This document shows positions 44,931-57,149 of a stretch of 64,000 nt of DNA, one piece after another (position 1 is the stretch's first letter; each line of letters starts with the position of its first letter). Origin of the DNA: Acanthosoma haemorrhoidale. Taxonomy: Eukaryota > Arthropoda > Insecta > Hemiptera > Acanthosomatidae. The stretch lies in NCBI GenBank assembly GCA_930367205.1, contig OV884011.1:92055474-92119473 (forward strand). Direction: 5' to 3'. The notes below the pieces were generated by a model that made no database searches, was not told the origin of the DNA, and saw only the letters and a list, made by a program, of their open reading frames with translations. Position numbers and translations under genes: made by a program.

Positions 44931-47479
44931 CTGTTACGGAAGAAAAAAAGCATATTAATTGGAAGCCTTCTTTTGCAACAGTGGAGGCCTAATAAGACAA
45001 AAAAAAAGTTTCAGCTGGGCGGGTACTATAGCGCCACCTTCAAGCACCACGATAAATCAAAGGGTCATGAAAAGAAACGATTTCTTGCCAATAAAGTGCT
45101 TTCTTTCACCGAGCCATTAATTACAAAAGTCCAACGGAAAACTCTGATAGAAAATTAAGAGAATTCTCATTCCGCCATTCTTAATCGCGATTTTTTTTTT
45201 GTTTTATTTAATCACTTTGGGGAGATAGAGTTATTTTTATATAGCAAGGGAAGAGTGTGGGTGGGGGAAAGTTCAGAAAATTTATGACAACTGTTAAGGA
45301 GGTAAGAAATGAGAGAAGAAGTGAATGAAGTGTAAATGGAGACTAAGGAAGGATCGATGAAGAAATGTTAATTAAATGAGGATTAAAAGAAAGGGATTAG
45401 CAGTGTTAAACTTCCTTTGAGATAGAGCGAGGTAAGGGGACAAGGAAAATGGGTGGAGGGATGATGATTTCGATGAACCAGCCCGAATGTACAGCTGTCT
45501 CCGCTTCATCAATTATCTTTAGTTTCTTATCCCTTGGACCTGTTCTTTTTACAATCCGTTTAGAGCTTTCCACCCCAATAAATTCCCCTAAAAGGATTAG
45601 TCTCTGATAATTTTACAATTGACTAATGCGATAATCTTCGGCAATATTTTATCGGTCGTTAACACCTTCGGTATTCATTTACATTATATATCCATCCACA
45701 AAAATCTAGTAAAAGCTTAATTCTCTAAGCCTAAACCTATTATAATATTTTATTAAAATTGTATTAATTCATAAATATTGGAAGAGATATATTTCATGAA
45801 GCCATGCTGCATAACATAAGAAACGATGAGCGTAACAACTACGAAAGTAAGCGTATTCTGAATGGGACCAACGTGCAAGGTAAATCCTGATGAACTTTAG
45901 TCATTGATATACGAATTTCATAATTACTACCTTGAAATGTTTCCAGAGTGTGTGCGAAAGTTAGTTCTCATCCAATAATGAGAAATCTTCTTGAGTAAAG
46001 GTGGTATCGCCTTGAGCTAACACGAAGAACCCATTAGAAACGGCGGGTGACAAACTTGTTGGTAGTCGAACCTCGATCCATTACCAACCCCTTGCTTTAA
46101 AGTAACTTTCATCATCTTAACGTTCGTGATTTAAATTAAACAAAGATACTAACTATATATTTATTCTAAATGATTTTGATTATTACAACTCCTATCTTAC
46201 TACAGCATAGTTCCAAAAAAAGGATAGGAAATTTCTAAAAACTCAATTATGTTTTCAGCATAACATAAGATGTCATAAATACCAAAAGATATTAAAATAA
46301 AATACAGTATTTTTGAAAACAAAATTTAACTATTTTAATAAAGACTTTCAACTAAACATAGAGCATAAGTTCTGTCCTCATTTATAAACTATAGACAAAT
46401 TAAGGACCAATATTGGGTTTCGAACTATTTTTTTTATCAATTTCTTCAGCAATTGAATTATTTGATGTTAAATAACCGGAACCTATTGTAATAAATATTG
46501 TACTGATATCCTCAGTACCAGAAATTTTCCTTTCAATTACAATATCATATGTGCTAAGATTACATTGTATATGTATACATGCATGTTATGCATGAAAGTG
46601 ATACATATACATGACAATGACACCGTTCCCTCGTCACTTACATAGATAGCAGAGCCCTAAACCACAATTATCAAACAAAAATCCGAACTATGGGAAAGGA
46701 ATCCCCAATCAATACCACCTCAGAAAACAAAGACCAAATAAAAACTGCATACATAAAAATATAAGTTGTGTGTATCATGTAATTAAAAATAATAAAAAAC
46801 AAACATTGCAAACAAATTTCATGTGTTTTTGTATTTGTCGGCCATCATAAAACGTAACCTCCCCTATTTACGCAGGAAAATAGACATACTTAGCATTCTC
46901 GAATTCGAAGTCACGAGATTTTCGTTGAACATAACCCTCACGAATGTCAAGCGATTACTATATCAGTTCATTGGTGTCTGCTTAAACCTCAAACATCTGA
47001 CCTGTTGTTCAGGATCTTCATCTCTAACCGTCTCTTATCTAAAAAGCAAAGGGGAGAGGTATTGCAAAAGTAATAAATGATAGGAGTATCAGTTTTGTTG
47101 TAAATTACTTTAGCTATTTGTTAGTAGTAGTAGTAGTAGTAATAGTAGCTCATTTTTGAAAATCAAGCAAGGCATATTAATGCCGATGTATTGGCCATAA
47201 GATAGTATTGTATAAATAGCATAAATGTCCTGGAACTCAATAAGTAAAGGGAAGACGTAGGCTACTTCATTTAGTTACTGATATACTGGTATGAGATGGT
47301 AGAGAGTTAGAGAACAGGTCTTATATACCAGTAATCATGGTACATGAGTCATGTCAAGTCCCATTCAAGGCCCAATAACTCTTACTAATTTTGTTATTAT
47401 TGTACCGAAAAACTATACGTTTATTAAAACAAGGTAGTAGGGGCATTAATTAATCTGAACCGAATTACGACATACATAT
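44931..47479. other. Non-coding spacer without a recognised gene
   Basis: Purine-rich stretch at about 45230-45480, otherwise AT-rich. A palindrome-rich patch lies at 46567-46610 and a short (TAG)n run at about 47120-47150. No supported gene. Confidence 0.45.
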
Positions 47480-47815
47480 TTTTTTTTCTTCATGATCTCT
47501 TGTTATTACAAATTATGGAAATGTATAGACTTAAATTATAGTTATAAATAAATGAATGTTTTTTATCATACAATTTTTAACAATTTTACATTGTGATTGG
47601 TGATTGTTACAAAAGTATAATGCACATTATTCATTGATTGTCTAAACATGTTTAAAATTGATGGGGCTCACCATATGAGTCATAGACTTAAAACTAACTT
47701 CTAACAACAAAATCTTAACCTAATTTTCCCCGACAGTCTGTTTCCATCGATGTGGGAATGGTGGCGGGGTCATAGTGTTAAACACTGGGTTTGTTAGGTG
47801 CTTCAACGTGTAGTA
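47480..47815 (-). pseudogene. LINE 3' end fragment (family R, inverted copy)
   Basis: On the minus strand: TTGAAGCACCTAACAAACCCAG..., then PPPFPHR-like coding and CTGTCGGGGAAAATTAGG, then GGTGAGCCCCATCA, the same order as at 4730-4900 and 48730-48880. It ends in an A-rich tail near 47490-47480. 5'-truncated and non-functional. Confidence 0.7.
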
Positions 47816-48289
47816 TTGTGTCGTTTATACCATAACCTACATTAATTAACATTTTTGTTGTTTTTAGGGTATTAGGGGACCTCTGTCTAATAATAAAGTT
47901 CATTTTTTCAAATTTCGTTTCACTTCAACTTTTGGCTATAACCATCATCATATTGTTCATATAGTTTACTATCCTATGCTTTTCAACATGTATTAAATAT
48001 TTATTCTTATTCGTTTTGGGGCGTTGCTGACAGCATGCGCTCTGTTGTAAACGAAGTTATGTCCCCATGCCGTTGGTAAAACCGCCTGTCGCATCTCCTG
48101 CCGTTATTTACAGAGCATTTCGTCTCAATTACCAGTCCCTGTTAATAGAGGGATGGCTTTCCGCCCTTCCTAGTCAATAAAGTGGACTTTCTGCTGCGCT
48201 TGAATTTTACCCCATGAATTTTACTCCTCACATTTTCTCACGACTCGTGTGGATTCCCTTGTTCACTATTTCTATTTACATTTATGAGT
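47816..48289. other. Spacer, possibly old LINE 3' UTR
   Basis: No clear frame. The part nearest 48290 may belong to the LINE tail that follows. Confidence 0.35.
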
Positions 48290-48443
48290 TGTATCATACT
48301 TTACAGAGAAAGGAGAAGTGATAAGATAGAATAAGTAATTGTAAATATGGTATGAATGAGCCCATTTATCACAATTGCCCATTAATTGTCCTATAAGGCA
48401 GATTGTAATTTTATCATTATAAAGTTTTTGAAAAAAAAAAAAG
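48290..48443 (+). mobile_element. LINE-A-type 3' UTR fragment with A tail
   Basis: Shares gtaaatatggtatgaatga, atttatcacaatt and aaggcagattgtaat, in order, with the 3' ends of the LINE copies at 39315 and 53270, and ends in an A run at 48431-48442. A severely 5'-truncated copy. Confidence 0.75.
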
Positions 48444-48714
48444 TATTTAAAATAATAAGAGGCTTTCTGATATTAATTCAGTTGTTAACAGATGTATAAA
48501 TCATTCAAAATATAAATCATATTATCAAGGCATTGTTCGCTTAATATTAACAAGTAAAAGACTTTTTGAAAACTAAATACAAATTATTCTATAAAGAAAA
48601 TTATAAATTCAGAAAACAATTTATCCAAAATTAAGTCTAAATACAGTTGCCTGTTTGTTTGCTAATCGATCATTTTTTTTTCCTAGAAAATGTTATGAAC
48701 TTCGTTCATTCAAT

Positions 48715-48955
48715 TACAAACTGATCGTTGCAGCACCTGACAAATCCAGTGTTTAACACTATGACCCCACCACCCCTCCCGCATCGATGGCAACAGACTG
48801 TCGGGGAAAAATTAGGATAAGAATTAGTATGTAAGTTAGTTTTAAGGTTGATCAAAAAGGTGAGCCCCATCACCTTATTAGTCAGTTTAGTATAGTCACG
48901 TATAATGTACATCATTATGCTTGTTTATTCGATTATATAATTTCTATAAAATAAC
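48715..48955 (+). pseudogene. LINE 3' end fragment (family R, copy 4)
   Basis: Contains ttgcagcacctgacaaatcc, the PPPLPHRWQQTVGE-like coding end, and ggtgagccccatcacctt (48861), colinear with the copies at 1.6 kb, 4.5 kb and 47.5 kb. Confidence 0.7.
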
Positions 48956-48957
48956 CC

Positions 48958-49265
48958 ATTTTTATGGAAACCTCCCTGGAACCTACATTCCCACAGTCTA
49001 TCTTAATAACAGCTCACGAGGCCACTGTTTTAGTCTCCGAGGAGGATTATAGGGATGAGTGACTCTAGGCCCAGCCACCAGTGGACTCTCACCACTGTAC
49101 CGTAACAATCAACCTCCACCGAGGATTCCCACACTCCTCACTCCTCTCACACCACCTTCAAGCAGGTCCTCCTAGTACAAGGATCCGTTCACCCTAAATA
49201 TTTTATATTTATCCCTCATCCGAAAATTCTAACTAGAGAGCTTAGAAAAAAAAAAAAAAAAAAAA
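48958..49265 (+). mobile_element. Chimeric retrocopy with antisense LINE piece (copy D)
   Basis: Starts at about ctccctggaacctacattcc, passes through the reverse complement of a LINE ORF2 C terminus (cacgaggccactgttttagtc), continues as a unique ~190-bp tail (actctaggcccagcc ... gagagcttag) and ends in a ~22-base A run at 49244-49265. The whole block is the reverse complement of 52407-52700, including both internal junctions. The shared junctions mean that copies derive from one chimeric source. Confidence 0.75.
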
Positions 49266-51482
49266 AAACCTGTATATAATGTAGTGATGCTACAGGAAAT
49301 ACAGAATGATTTGTGGATGGATTCGCCTGAGGATCTAAAATTGTATATAATTGTCTGTAAGTTTAAAGGGGCTATGAAGGGGGAAAAAAAAATTAAAAAT
49401 TAAAAAAAAAATAAATTACAAACTGAATTGTAGGTAGCTTTCCAGTATATAAATCGATAGGGCAACATTTTGGCAGATTCTGGCATCATTAAGACGCAAT
49501 TTAAAAAGAACTCAATTTCAGCACCACTTTTTCCTCTTATTACATCCTATAAATATTATTATATTAAAAACCATGCAATTGGTTACTTTTGTTTTAGAAA
49601 CTCTTGGGTAAAATATCCCACTTAATGGAAGTAGAGCCTCTTGCCTTTGCTCTCTTCAAAATGTAAGTTACGTTTCCATTTTGCTGTTAGTCAAGTGTTT
49701 TGCAGGTTATAGTAGAAGCACTGAAATGTAAAAAATAATAATATGACATAAAAAGAAAAAAGAGAAATGCATTGAGGAAAGCGTGAGTAGCTACAACCTC
49801 AACCGCTTGATTGAAAGAACGACCGCATTTAGAGCAGGAGGGCCTTTTTCCGTGTTGCTGTCTTCTTTTTTTCCTCATCGTCGTTCCTGGAATTGCTTCA
49901 ATTTTGCCTTTTTTTTTCCTTTGTCACTCCTTTGATAAAATTCAACAGACGCTAGACATATTTAAAAATTAGTAATAGGCGTCTATTTAAAACTACATTT
50001 CGTTTTTCTCTTCTTATATAATACCTCAGGTATCGGAAACCACCTATTTCCTTCCATTTCTTTGAAGATTTCTTTGAACTTCAATCGTGAAAAAATTCAC
50101 GATCTGGATGTGAACCTCGAAACTGCTACATTGCATGTTAGTACGAATAGCTTTACCGTCAACAAAATCTGAATCATTAAAGACTCATTTTTTTTCTCTA
50201 TTTAATACAACATTTGATCAAACTACATATAGGAAACAATATTAGATATTATAACAATTGGCTACAAAATAGTTATCAGGAGTATCCTCTGGATGCATAC
50301 GGGGTGGTAACCTACCGTGTGTTGTTTCCAGTTAGTGAGTTTCAACAGCAAGTCTGACTTTCACATGATTTAGATTTAATAAACGTGTATCTTTATACCA
50401 GACAACATTTGAGTATTTATAATAATGATCTCAGATAAGACAGTGCATATTATGACCGATAAGGGCAAACGACAAGTTAGAGTGTTATCTGCATCCAGCA
50501 TAAAACCAAAGTACAAAACAGAATAAGTTTACATTGCCTCAGTATAACTATGCTTGCGAGCGTTAAATCTTTTTTTTTGTACTCAATGCTGGCAAAACAG
50601 TAATGGGGAGTAAGGGTTATCAGAAGTAGCACTTCAGCTAGGGACACGTGCTATTATTTTACGATGATAAATACAAGTTGATACTTATTGATTTAATGAT
50701 TTAAAAGGCTATAGAACCGTTGTCACTCACTTCTCTCAAAAAATCGGCTTGCTAAGCAATTCAACTGAAGTATCTATACTGTTAGATACTTCAATAAAAA
50801 TCCAATACACATGTGCCTGGTTTTCGTTAAACTTATTTCTTAGAATTGTTCTCAGAGTATTTAGAATTCAATAGTGCACAATCGGCATTCATTTTTAAGA
50901 TCATTTCTAAAATGATATCATCAATAGGTAATTCAATTGAATGTCTCCTTGAGTTTAAGTCTAAAATGTGCCATTACCCTAGTCAATTTCAATAGGGTGT
51001 ACTTATGATTTCATATACGTTTATTTGCTCAATTGTTTGCTATATCCTCTCAAGCCATGAGAAATGATTCATAACTCTCATAGTTCAGTAGTATCTTTGA
51101 CGTGGTTATTCGAATCGTGCTGGATAAGCCAGTAATGGTCACCTAAAGGCTTTACAAGGAAATGAGCATATTTAAGTAGTTTTTACCTGTGTCAAAGGGG
51201 GGATAGCAATCCCGTAGTTATGAAGAAGCTATTTGTTGTTATAATAGTAACTAGTATGTTGCATATACGATACCATTTTTTCATGTTTTATAAATATATA
51301 TGTATATCTTTTACACTATTTTAAATGAATTTATTATCAGTATCAATAATTTAGGAGAAACATAGGGGAACTCCCTAATCCTTGCCTCCTTCTCCATAGC
51401 TAGGAAGGGTACAATACTGTTTTGAATACTGAATTGGAAAATCCCTGGACTACATATGCATTATATGTTTCTTGGAATAAAC
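49266..51482. other. Non-coding spacer without a recognised gene
   Basis: AT-rich sequence with A and T runs. The minus frame at 49687-49878 has a CSKCGRSF word but lacks zinc-finger histidine spacing. Confidence 0.45.
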
Positions 51483-51499
51483 ATTTTTTTTTTTTTATA

Positions 51500-52406
51500 G
51501 CTCAAGCTTTTGACAGGGTCTGGCACGCAGGTTTGCTCTAGAAACTCAAAACATATTTACCACAGACCCTTTTCCTAATCCTACAGTAATACCTTCCCCG
51601 CTTCTCTAGCCACTTCTTCCAACTCCTCTGTGGCTTAGAATACATATTCTTACTACTATCCAATAAAAGCAGGAGTTCCACAGCACGGCGTCCTGGGTCC
51701 CATCCTTTATAACCTACTCGTATACATCGCTAATGTCGCCTCTACCCCCAAAACCTTCTTGTCCGCATTTGCAGATGATACGGCAGCCTTGTCATCCCAC
51801 CCAGACCCCAGACAGTAACCTTCAAAACACCTTGATGAGATCGAGTATTGGTGCAACCAATGGCAGATCAAAGTTAATGAAGCAAAATGTTCCTACATTT
51901 TCACATTCACCCTCTGCCGCAAGTCTTGTCCACTAGTTTATTTTAATTCCATTGCTCTCCCTGTATCCGAGATAGTACGGTACTTAGGCTATCATCTCGA
52001 CAAACGGCTGACCTGGAACCCACATACAAGGCTGAAAAAACAAGAACTAAACAGACGCTTTGGACAACTGTACAGACTACTTCAAAGGACATCCCATCTC
52101 TCAATAGAAAATCAATTACTAATCTACAAAGTTATACTTAAGACAATACAGCCTGGGCATACGGAATAGAGCTATAGGGGACAGCAAAACAGTCGAACAT
52201 CACGTATCCAATCCTTTCAGTCAAAAGTCCTGAGAACAATAGTAAATGCCCCTTATTACGTCAGCAACAAAACCCTTCATAACGATCTTAATATACCTTA
52301 CATTCTTGAACTCATCCCTTCCAAGTTCATGAAATTCCATAGTACCATATCCAACAACCCTGATCCCGTAGCACAGTCATTGCACTGCACCACTCATCCC
52401 TATTTT
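51500..52406 (+). pseudogene. LINE-B ORF2 fragment (RT to C terminus)
   Basis: RT words AQAFDRVW, PIKAGVPQHGVLGPILYN, then FADDTAALSSHPDP with an intact FADD box (about 51768), and QNKELNRRFGQLYRLL-like thumb sequence. Frames shift around 51600, 51800 and 52000. The C-terminal coding part is cut at 52406, where the antisense insert begins, and its last bases recur at 52603. Confidence 0.8.
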
Positions 52407-52945
52407 TTTTTTTTTTTTTTCTAAGCTCTCTAGTTAGAATTTTCGGATGAGAGATAAATATAAAATATTTAGGGTGATCGGATCCTTGTACTAGGAGGAC
52501 CTGCTTGAAGGTGGTGTGAGAGGAGTGAGGAGTGTGGGAATCCTCGGTGGAGGTTGATTGTTACGGTACAGTGGTGAGAGTTCACTGGTGGCTGGGCCTA
52601 GAGTCACTCATTCCTATAATCCTCCTCGGAGACTAAAACAGTGGCCTCGTGAGCTGTTATTAAGATAGACTGTGGGGATGTAGGTTCCAGGTCAGCCGTT
52701 TTTCGAAATGATAGCCTAAGTACCGTACTATCTCGGATACAGGGAGAGCAATGGAGTTAAAATAAACTAGTGGTCAAGACTTGCGGCAGAGGGTGAATGT
52801 GAAAATGTGGGAGCATTTTGCTTCATTAACTTTGATCCACCATTGGTTCCACCAATACTCGATATCATAAAGGCGTTTTTAAAGGTTATGGGATACTATA
52901 TCTGGGTCTGGGTGGGATGACAAGACTGTCGTGTCACCTGCCAAT
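52407..52945 (-). mobile_element. Antisense chimeric insert in LINE-B (copy C)
   Basis: Begins with a T run (52407-52424), so its poly(A) is on the minus strand. Then come the unique tail (52425-52602), the LINE ORF2 C terminus in plus sense (52603-52665), and, again antisense, an RT segment from the FADD box to the region before the C terminus (about 52680-52945). The word cactcatccctat before the T run (52393-52406) recurs as cactcattcctat at 52603-52616, a possible 13-bp target duplication for the tail; gactgtggg recurs at about 52669 and 52946, flanking the RT part. Two nested events or one chimeric retrocopy could explain it. Confidence 0.65.
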
Positions 52946-53270
52946 GACTGTGGGAGTCCTGGCAATGGCCAGTTTCTCCAATCATGTCCTGTGCGTACGT
53001 GGCTCTCGCGCTCTTCGTCAGTCCACTAGCTCGTATCCGGTGCCTTGAGCGTGGGGGGCTTCCCAAGACTCCGCTACCTCTTTCGCATGCGAGGGAGGTG
53101 ACAACCAAGTGGATTTGGGAGGCCTCTGGCCTGTTTGTAAATACTGTTTGAATGAGCGAGGGAATGAAAATTGTAAATATGGTATGAATGACAACATTTA
53201 TCACAATTACTCATTTCGTAATAAGGCAGATTGTAATTTCATCCCAATAAAGAAGTAATAATAAAGAATA

Positions 53271-53660
53271 TTATATAATTTGAATCAATATTTCTTCTCT
53301 TAGCAATAATCTTTAATTGTGGAAAAGGCGATTTTAATTTATATTTCAATCTGTATAAGGTTTATTTTAAATAAATGTTCTGGGGAAAAATAACCAGCGT
53401 TTTGTCAGAATCATTTAATAAGTACTTAAGGTGTTCCTCCTTTCCCCATTGTTACGTCCTATTTTGTGTTTCTATCCACCAAGAACGATTCAGTTCACAA
53501 TATGTTTATATATAATATGTATTTTATAATTGGCAAAATTGTATTAAGTAAAACCAAAATTCTTTGATGTAATCAAAAAAATGGCATGGCTCTGATCGTT
53601 ATAAATTATAAAATCTTTATAACATCGTCCAGTTCAAGTATTTGTTAAACCCAAATTCAT
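53271..53660. other. Spacer without a recognised gene
   Basis: AT-rich sequence between LINE-B and the GC-rich block. Confidence 0.4.
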
Positions 53661-53664
53661 TATT

Positions 53665-54060
53665 ATGAGTGTCACCTGTGAATTTGTCCACTTTTCTTCG
53701 AAAATCGATGAGTAGGCCGAGCGAGTTGCGGTGACGTTTCGCAGACTCCACCCCTGCAGCCCTTGGAGACCTAAATTGACGAGAGGGTTAGGGGCGTCCG
53801 GTGGGCCCGTCGCCGAGTATTGAGCGAAGCCGGCGGCGGGACACAGAGAGAGATGCTGCAAGTTCAGCTACGGCAAGTATTTAAATTTGGCCAGCCCTTC
53901 CCCCATTCCTGGGCCACGTAGGCTATTGGTCAAACCTTACGATTGGTCGATACGGGGCATCGCATCAGCTCCTATATATCCTTTTCCTTTCTCCACTCTG
54001 ACGACCCCCGCATTTCCATAAACAAATAGCTACCGCTCCTCGTAAACAAAAAATACCCCT
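53665..54060 (-). promoter_or_regulatory. GC-rich block with CCAAT boxes and TATA-like word
   Basis: On the minus strand two ACCAAT words (about 53948 and 53933) are followed by TTTAAATA (about 53882) and then by a CpG-rich stretch (53700-53850), an order typical of a pol II promoter with its first exon read toward lower coordinates. A frame at 53634-53861 (MQHLSLCPAAGF...) lies in that stretch, but I do not recognise it, and the only donor-like word after it (cag-gtgaca) is weak. The island could equally belong to a plus-strand transcript. Confidence 0.35.
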
Positions 54061-55239
54061 ACCGATAAGGCCTCAATGAAGGATACACTGATTTGATCAA
54101 ATCTGGATAGGGTAAAATCTTAGATAGCCTTGCGCATATATATGGTATGTTCTTTCTAACCAATTTTATTAAGAAAAATAACAATTTATATGTGGGTTCT
54201 TTCTTTCCTCTTTCAATAAGGAAGGATTTCTTAATACAGACCATACAGCTTTTAGCAATAAATAATATTTTCTGCACTACCAACACCGATAGTTATATGC
54301 ACTGGTTATCTATATTTTTCCAGGTGAGTGAGATCTCAATTTTTTTCGAATAAATATGAACATAAACAACGGTAACTAAGTATTAAACATCATTTAAAGA
54401 TCGTTAACAAACAAAAATTTATCAAACGTACGATGTCTTTGTCCTACGTACAATGACGAAAATATAATCGAAACAAGTTTGCAATTACATAGTGAAGTCT
54501 TTCATTTTTCAAATTTCCTAATTGCAAACCGTGCAAAGCTGCAAGTGCAAAACGTTTGCAACATCAAAAATCACATCAAAAGTTAATAGAAGTAATTTAT
54601 AAGAGCTACGAGATAAACATAAGTACACATATCATGGTTCTAAACACAAACCCATCTGTCCATCGTAAAATTATGTCCCGTGTTGAATAGTGGCCCATAG
54701 ACCCGCCTCCCAGTATACCAGTGCTCGTATTGCTCCAACCAGAGTCCTCCTGGTTAAATACCAGCATATATTTCTAAAGTATAAATAATTATATAAGAAC
54801 TTAGATGCACAAGTAAAAACAAAATACAACTTCTAACATTCCCTGCTATTGTTTAGATCGTAATGATATGGGTTAATACTATTTAAATCTAGATATTTCA
54901 TCAGTGAAATGACTTTTCGTCAATCCCCTGTAACAATAAATGTAATTGCTAACGTTCACTATCATGATTTATATAGCAGTCGGATTGATCTGAAGCACTA
55001 ATAATAATATCGCTTTTATGGATATTTGTGCATCATTTACTTAGAATGTTTCGGAAAGCTACATAGTACCTTTATAGATGATGTGGTTTTTTTCATGTCC
55101 CTCGATATTTCTGAAGCCAGAGCGGTAAAAAAAAATTTAATTTATTAATTTAATAGTTTTTTTCTTATTTAACAATTCACTCACTTAGAAGATTACCAAC
55201 TTTTACCCACTAATCTAGCATATCATTGGAAGGTACTCT
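54061..55239. other. Spacer without a recognised gene
   Basis: AT-rich sequence. A good donor word (ccag-gtgagt, about 54322) occurs, without an exon that I can support. Confidence 0.4.
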
Positions 55240-55560
55240 TCCATGCAGCTTCAAGGGCCACACAAAATGTACCTATTAGCTTCTCCCTTAGTGGTCCAGC
55301 CTACATCTTGCAGTTTCACACTGGCCTTTGGGATTTGGATGTTTTTTTTCAAATACTGAGTGTGAACTCGTGATCATTCCAAGACCATGTGAACTACCTA
55401 TAATACCTAGCCTGTACCTCGTCACCTGAAAATAGTGTGTGTACTCGGAGCACTTGTTCTATGATCTTATGGAAGTCAGATCAATAAACAAACACAAATT
55501 AACCTAGCCACCGACTAGGCCGTCAGTAATGGTTAAAGACCACAGCTTATCCTTATAATA
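55240..55560 (+). repeat. Diverged copy of the 58.1-58.4 kb repeat
   Basis: Colinear with the minus strand of 58060-58400: ttcacactggcctttggg, gagtgtgaactcgtgatcat-tccaagaccat, cggagcac, gatcttatggaagtcagatca, ccgaccgactaggc-like words and gttaaagaccac occur in the same order. Divergence is high, so the copies are old. Unknown family. Confidence 0.7.
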
Positions 55561-56715
55561 ATTTTCTGGGCTTCATCGTGCTATTGCAAAGTCGATGAGG
55601 CCTCCTCCATGGACTTACCCAACAAGCTCAAAGTCAGTCAAAAACATAAAATTTCCGTAATACCAGAGACTTAAAAGTCGGTTGTTGGGCATATTTTAAT
55701 TTTTCATCTATTTCATCTAGCGGTTCTGCGGTTTTGAGTTGTATGATTTGATAAATTGGCACAAGATATCTGCAACAATATATTTGTTTATTTAAAGATT
55801 TTAGTTTGTCATCATTTCATGTGCTACAGGTACTAGTTAGGTACTACAGCCACCTCATTAATTTCATTTGAAGCACATTTCGTTTAAACAATACCTCGAT
55901 ATGATAGCTTGTTGCTTAATAATTCAAGAAATGTATAAAAAATATCTTAAGAAATTTAAACTTTGTTGCATGACTCATGCAAGGAAACTAGAATCAGTAA
56001 GAACAGTTGATTGATGTGAGGATATTTGGCTAGAAAATAATAAAGTCATAGATTCTTGCTCTTTTGCTAGATGTCATAAAGTTGATAGGGGTGCTGACTT
56101 TATGGCTGAGAGATAAAACAGTGATAGCTAGTTGACTACCGCTAGTGTTCCAGTACATTTTCCTGATTAAAATATATTCTATTCTTTCCAAAATTCTGCT
56201 TAGTTTGAAATGTGCTTCGTGCCCAAATTTAATCAGTATTTTTTGTCTTTCTAATAAAGCAATTTGTGAAAATTATATTTCCATGTCTGGTAGGACAATG
56301 CCCAGGAAAAAGAACATTCTTAGAAAAGATGACATTTTTACATATTAAAAATGTACTCTTTTTTTTTTGCGCTGGTCTGGAAAATTCTGAAGTTAGCATT
56401 GGTTTATTAGACTCTCCCTGATTGTGCGAGTACTTTTCTATAGCAGAACTTTTCTGAAAGTAATCTCCACCGACTGTAGAAATAAAACAATACATTTCAG
56501 ACAATGCTGTGACATTTTCCCTTAACAATACGAAGTAGTAAAATTTAATAGAACCCTTCCGTTAGTTAGATATTGAAATCATAACGATTTCTAAAACAGT
56601 CATAACACGGGTTCTGATATTAATAACGGCCGGAAGCGGAGTAATAAAAAACTTTTCCATATTGAAAAAAAAAAAAAAATGAAAGATAATAAGAGGAAGA
56701 GGAATAATCTGATAT
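55561..56715. other. Spacer without a recognised gene
   Basis: AT-rich; frames at 56145-56348 and 56229-56528 overlap on opposite strands and look random. Confidence 0.4.
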
Positions 56716-56718
56716 AAT

Positions 56719-56770
56719 AACTGTTCTTCGTGAGTCCCGGGCTCGCCGACATTGGCGATCCAGAACAGTT
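56719..56770. other. Nested GC-rich hairpin
   Basis: AACTGTTCT (56719-56727) pairs with AGAACAGTT (56762-56770), and inside it TCGCC (56743-56747) pairs with GGCGA (56754-56758). A CCCGGG palindrome lies between. The patch is GC-rich in AT-rich DNA. It could be a structured RNA piece, the end of an element, or a chance pattern. Confidence 0.45.
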
Positions 56771-57149
56771 CAATAAACTTTAAGCACCATTCTCTTCAAA
56801 ACTTTTCTAGATGTCTACAATTGTATCCTGCTCCTGTCTGGCCAGAGGGACTTCGACCCTGCTCAAAGAATTGTTGGGGCAAGGCATCTAGGATTGTCAG
56901 AACTTAAAAGTGTTCAGTGTTACAACAATGTAATCATTCTAGCATATTTTTTAAAATCCTCCAGGCAATCGCTTTGTGACCAATACCAGAAAATGGGGAA
57001 GAGATTCACAGACGCTCAGAACATAAGTGGAACGGTAGCCGATGCTTGTAAACCACGGCATAGTTATCTATTTCCAATAGATCGCGATTCCAGTACCAGT
57101 TTAGTTGACAAGGAGGATTATATAGAGGGGTGTACATAGGTTTTACATG

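Larger units (their letters stand above)
51497..53270 (+). mobile_element. 5'-truncated jockey-like LINE (LINE-B) with inverted insert
   Basis: Starts inside RT motif A (AQAFDRVW, about 51500) just after a T run, and follows LINE-A closely to the 3' end near 53270. Within it, 52407-52945 runs in the opposite sense (listed separately). The 3' tail ends in aataaag-like repeats rather than pure poly(A). Confidence 0.85.

Noticed and set aside
44820..45158. Plus-strand 112-codon frame
   Set aside because: No start context, no homology; the opposite strand has a better supported splice-bounded exon.
46400..46430. Minus-strand gttcgaaaccc, possible tRNA B box
   Set aside because: No T-stem pairing and no upstream A box.
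49687..49878. Minus-strand frame with CSKCGRSF, possible C2H2 zinc finger
   Set aside because: The histidine spacing of a C2H2 finger is absent and the rest is hydrophobic AT-rich translation.
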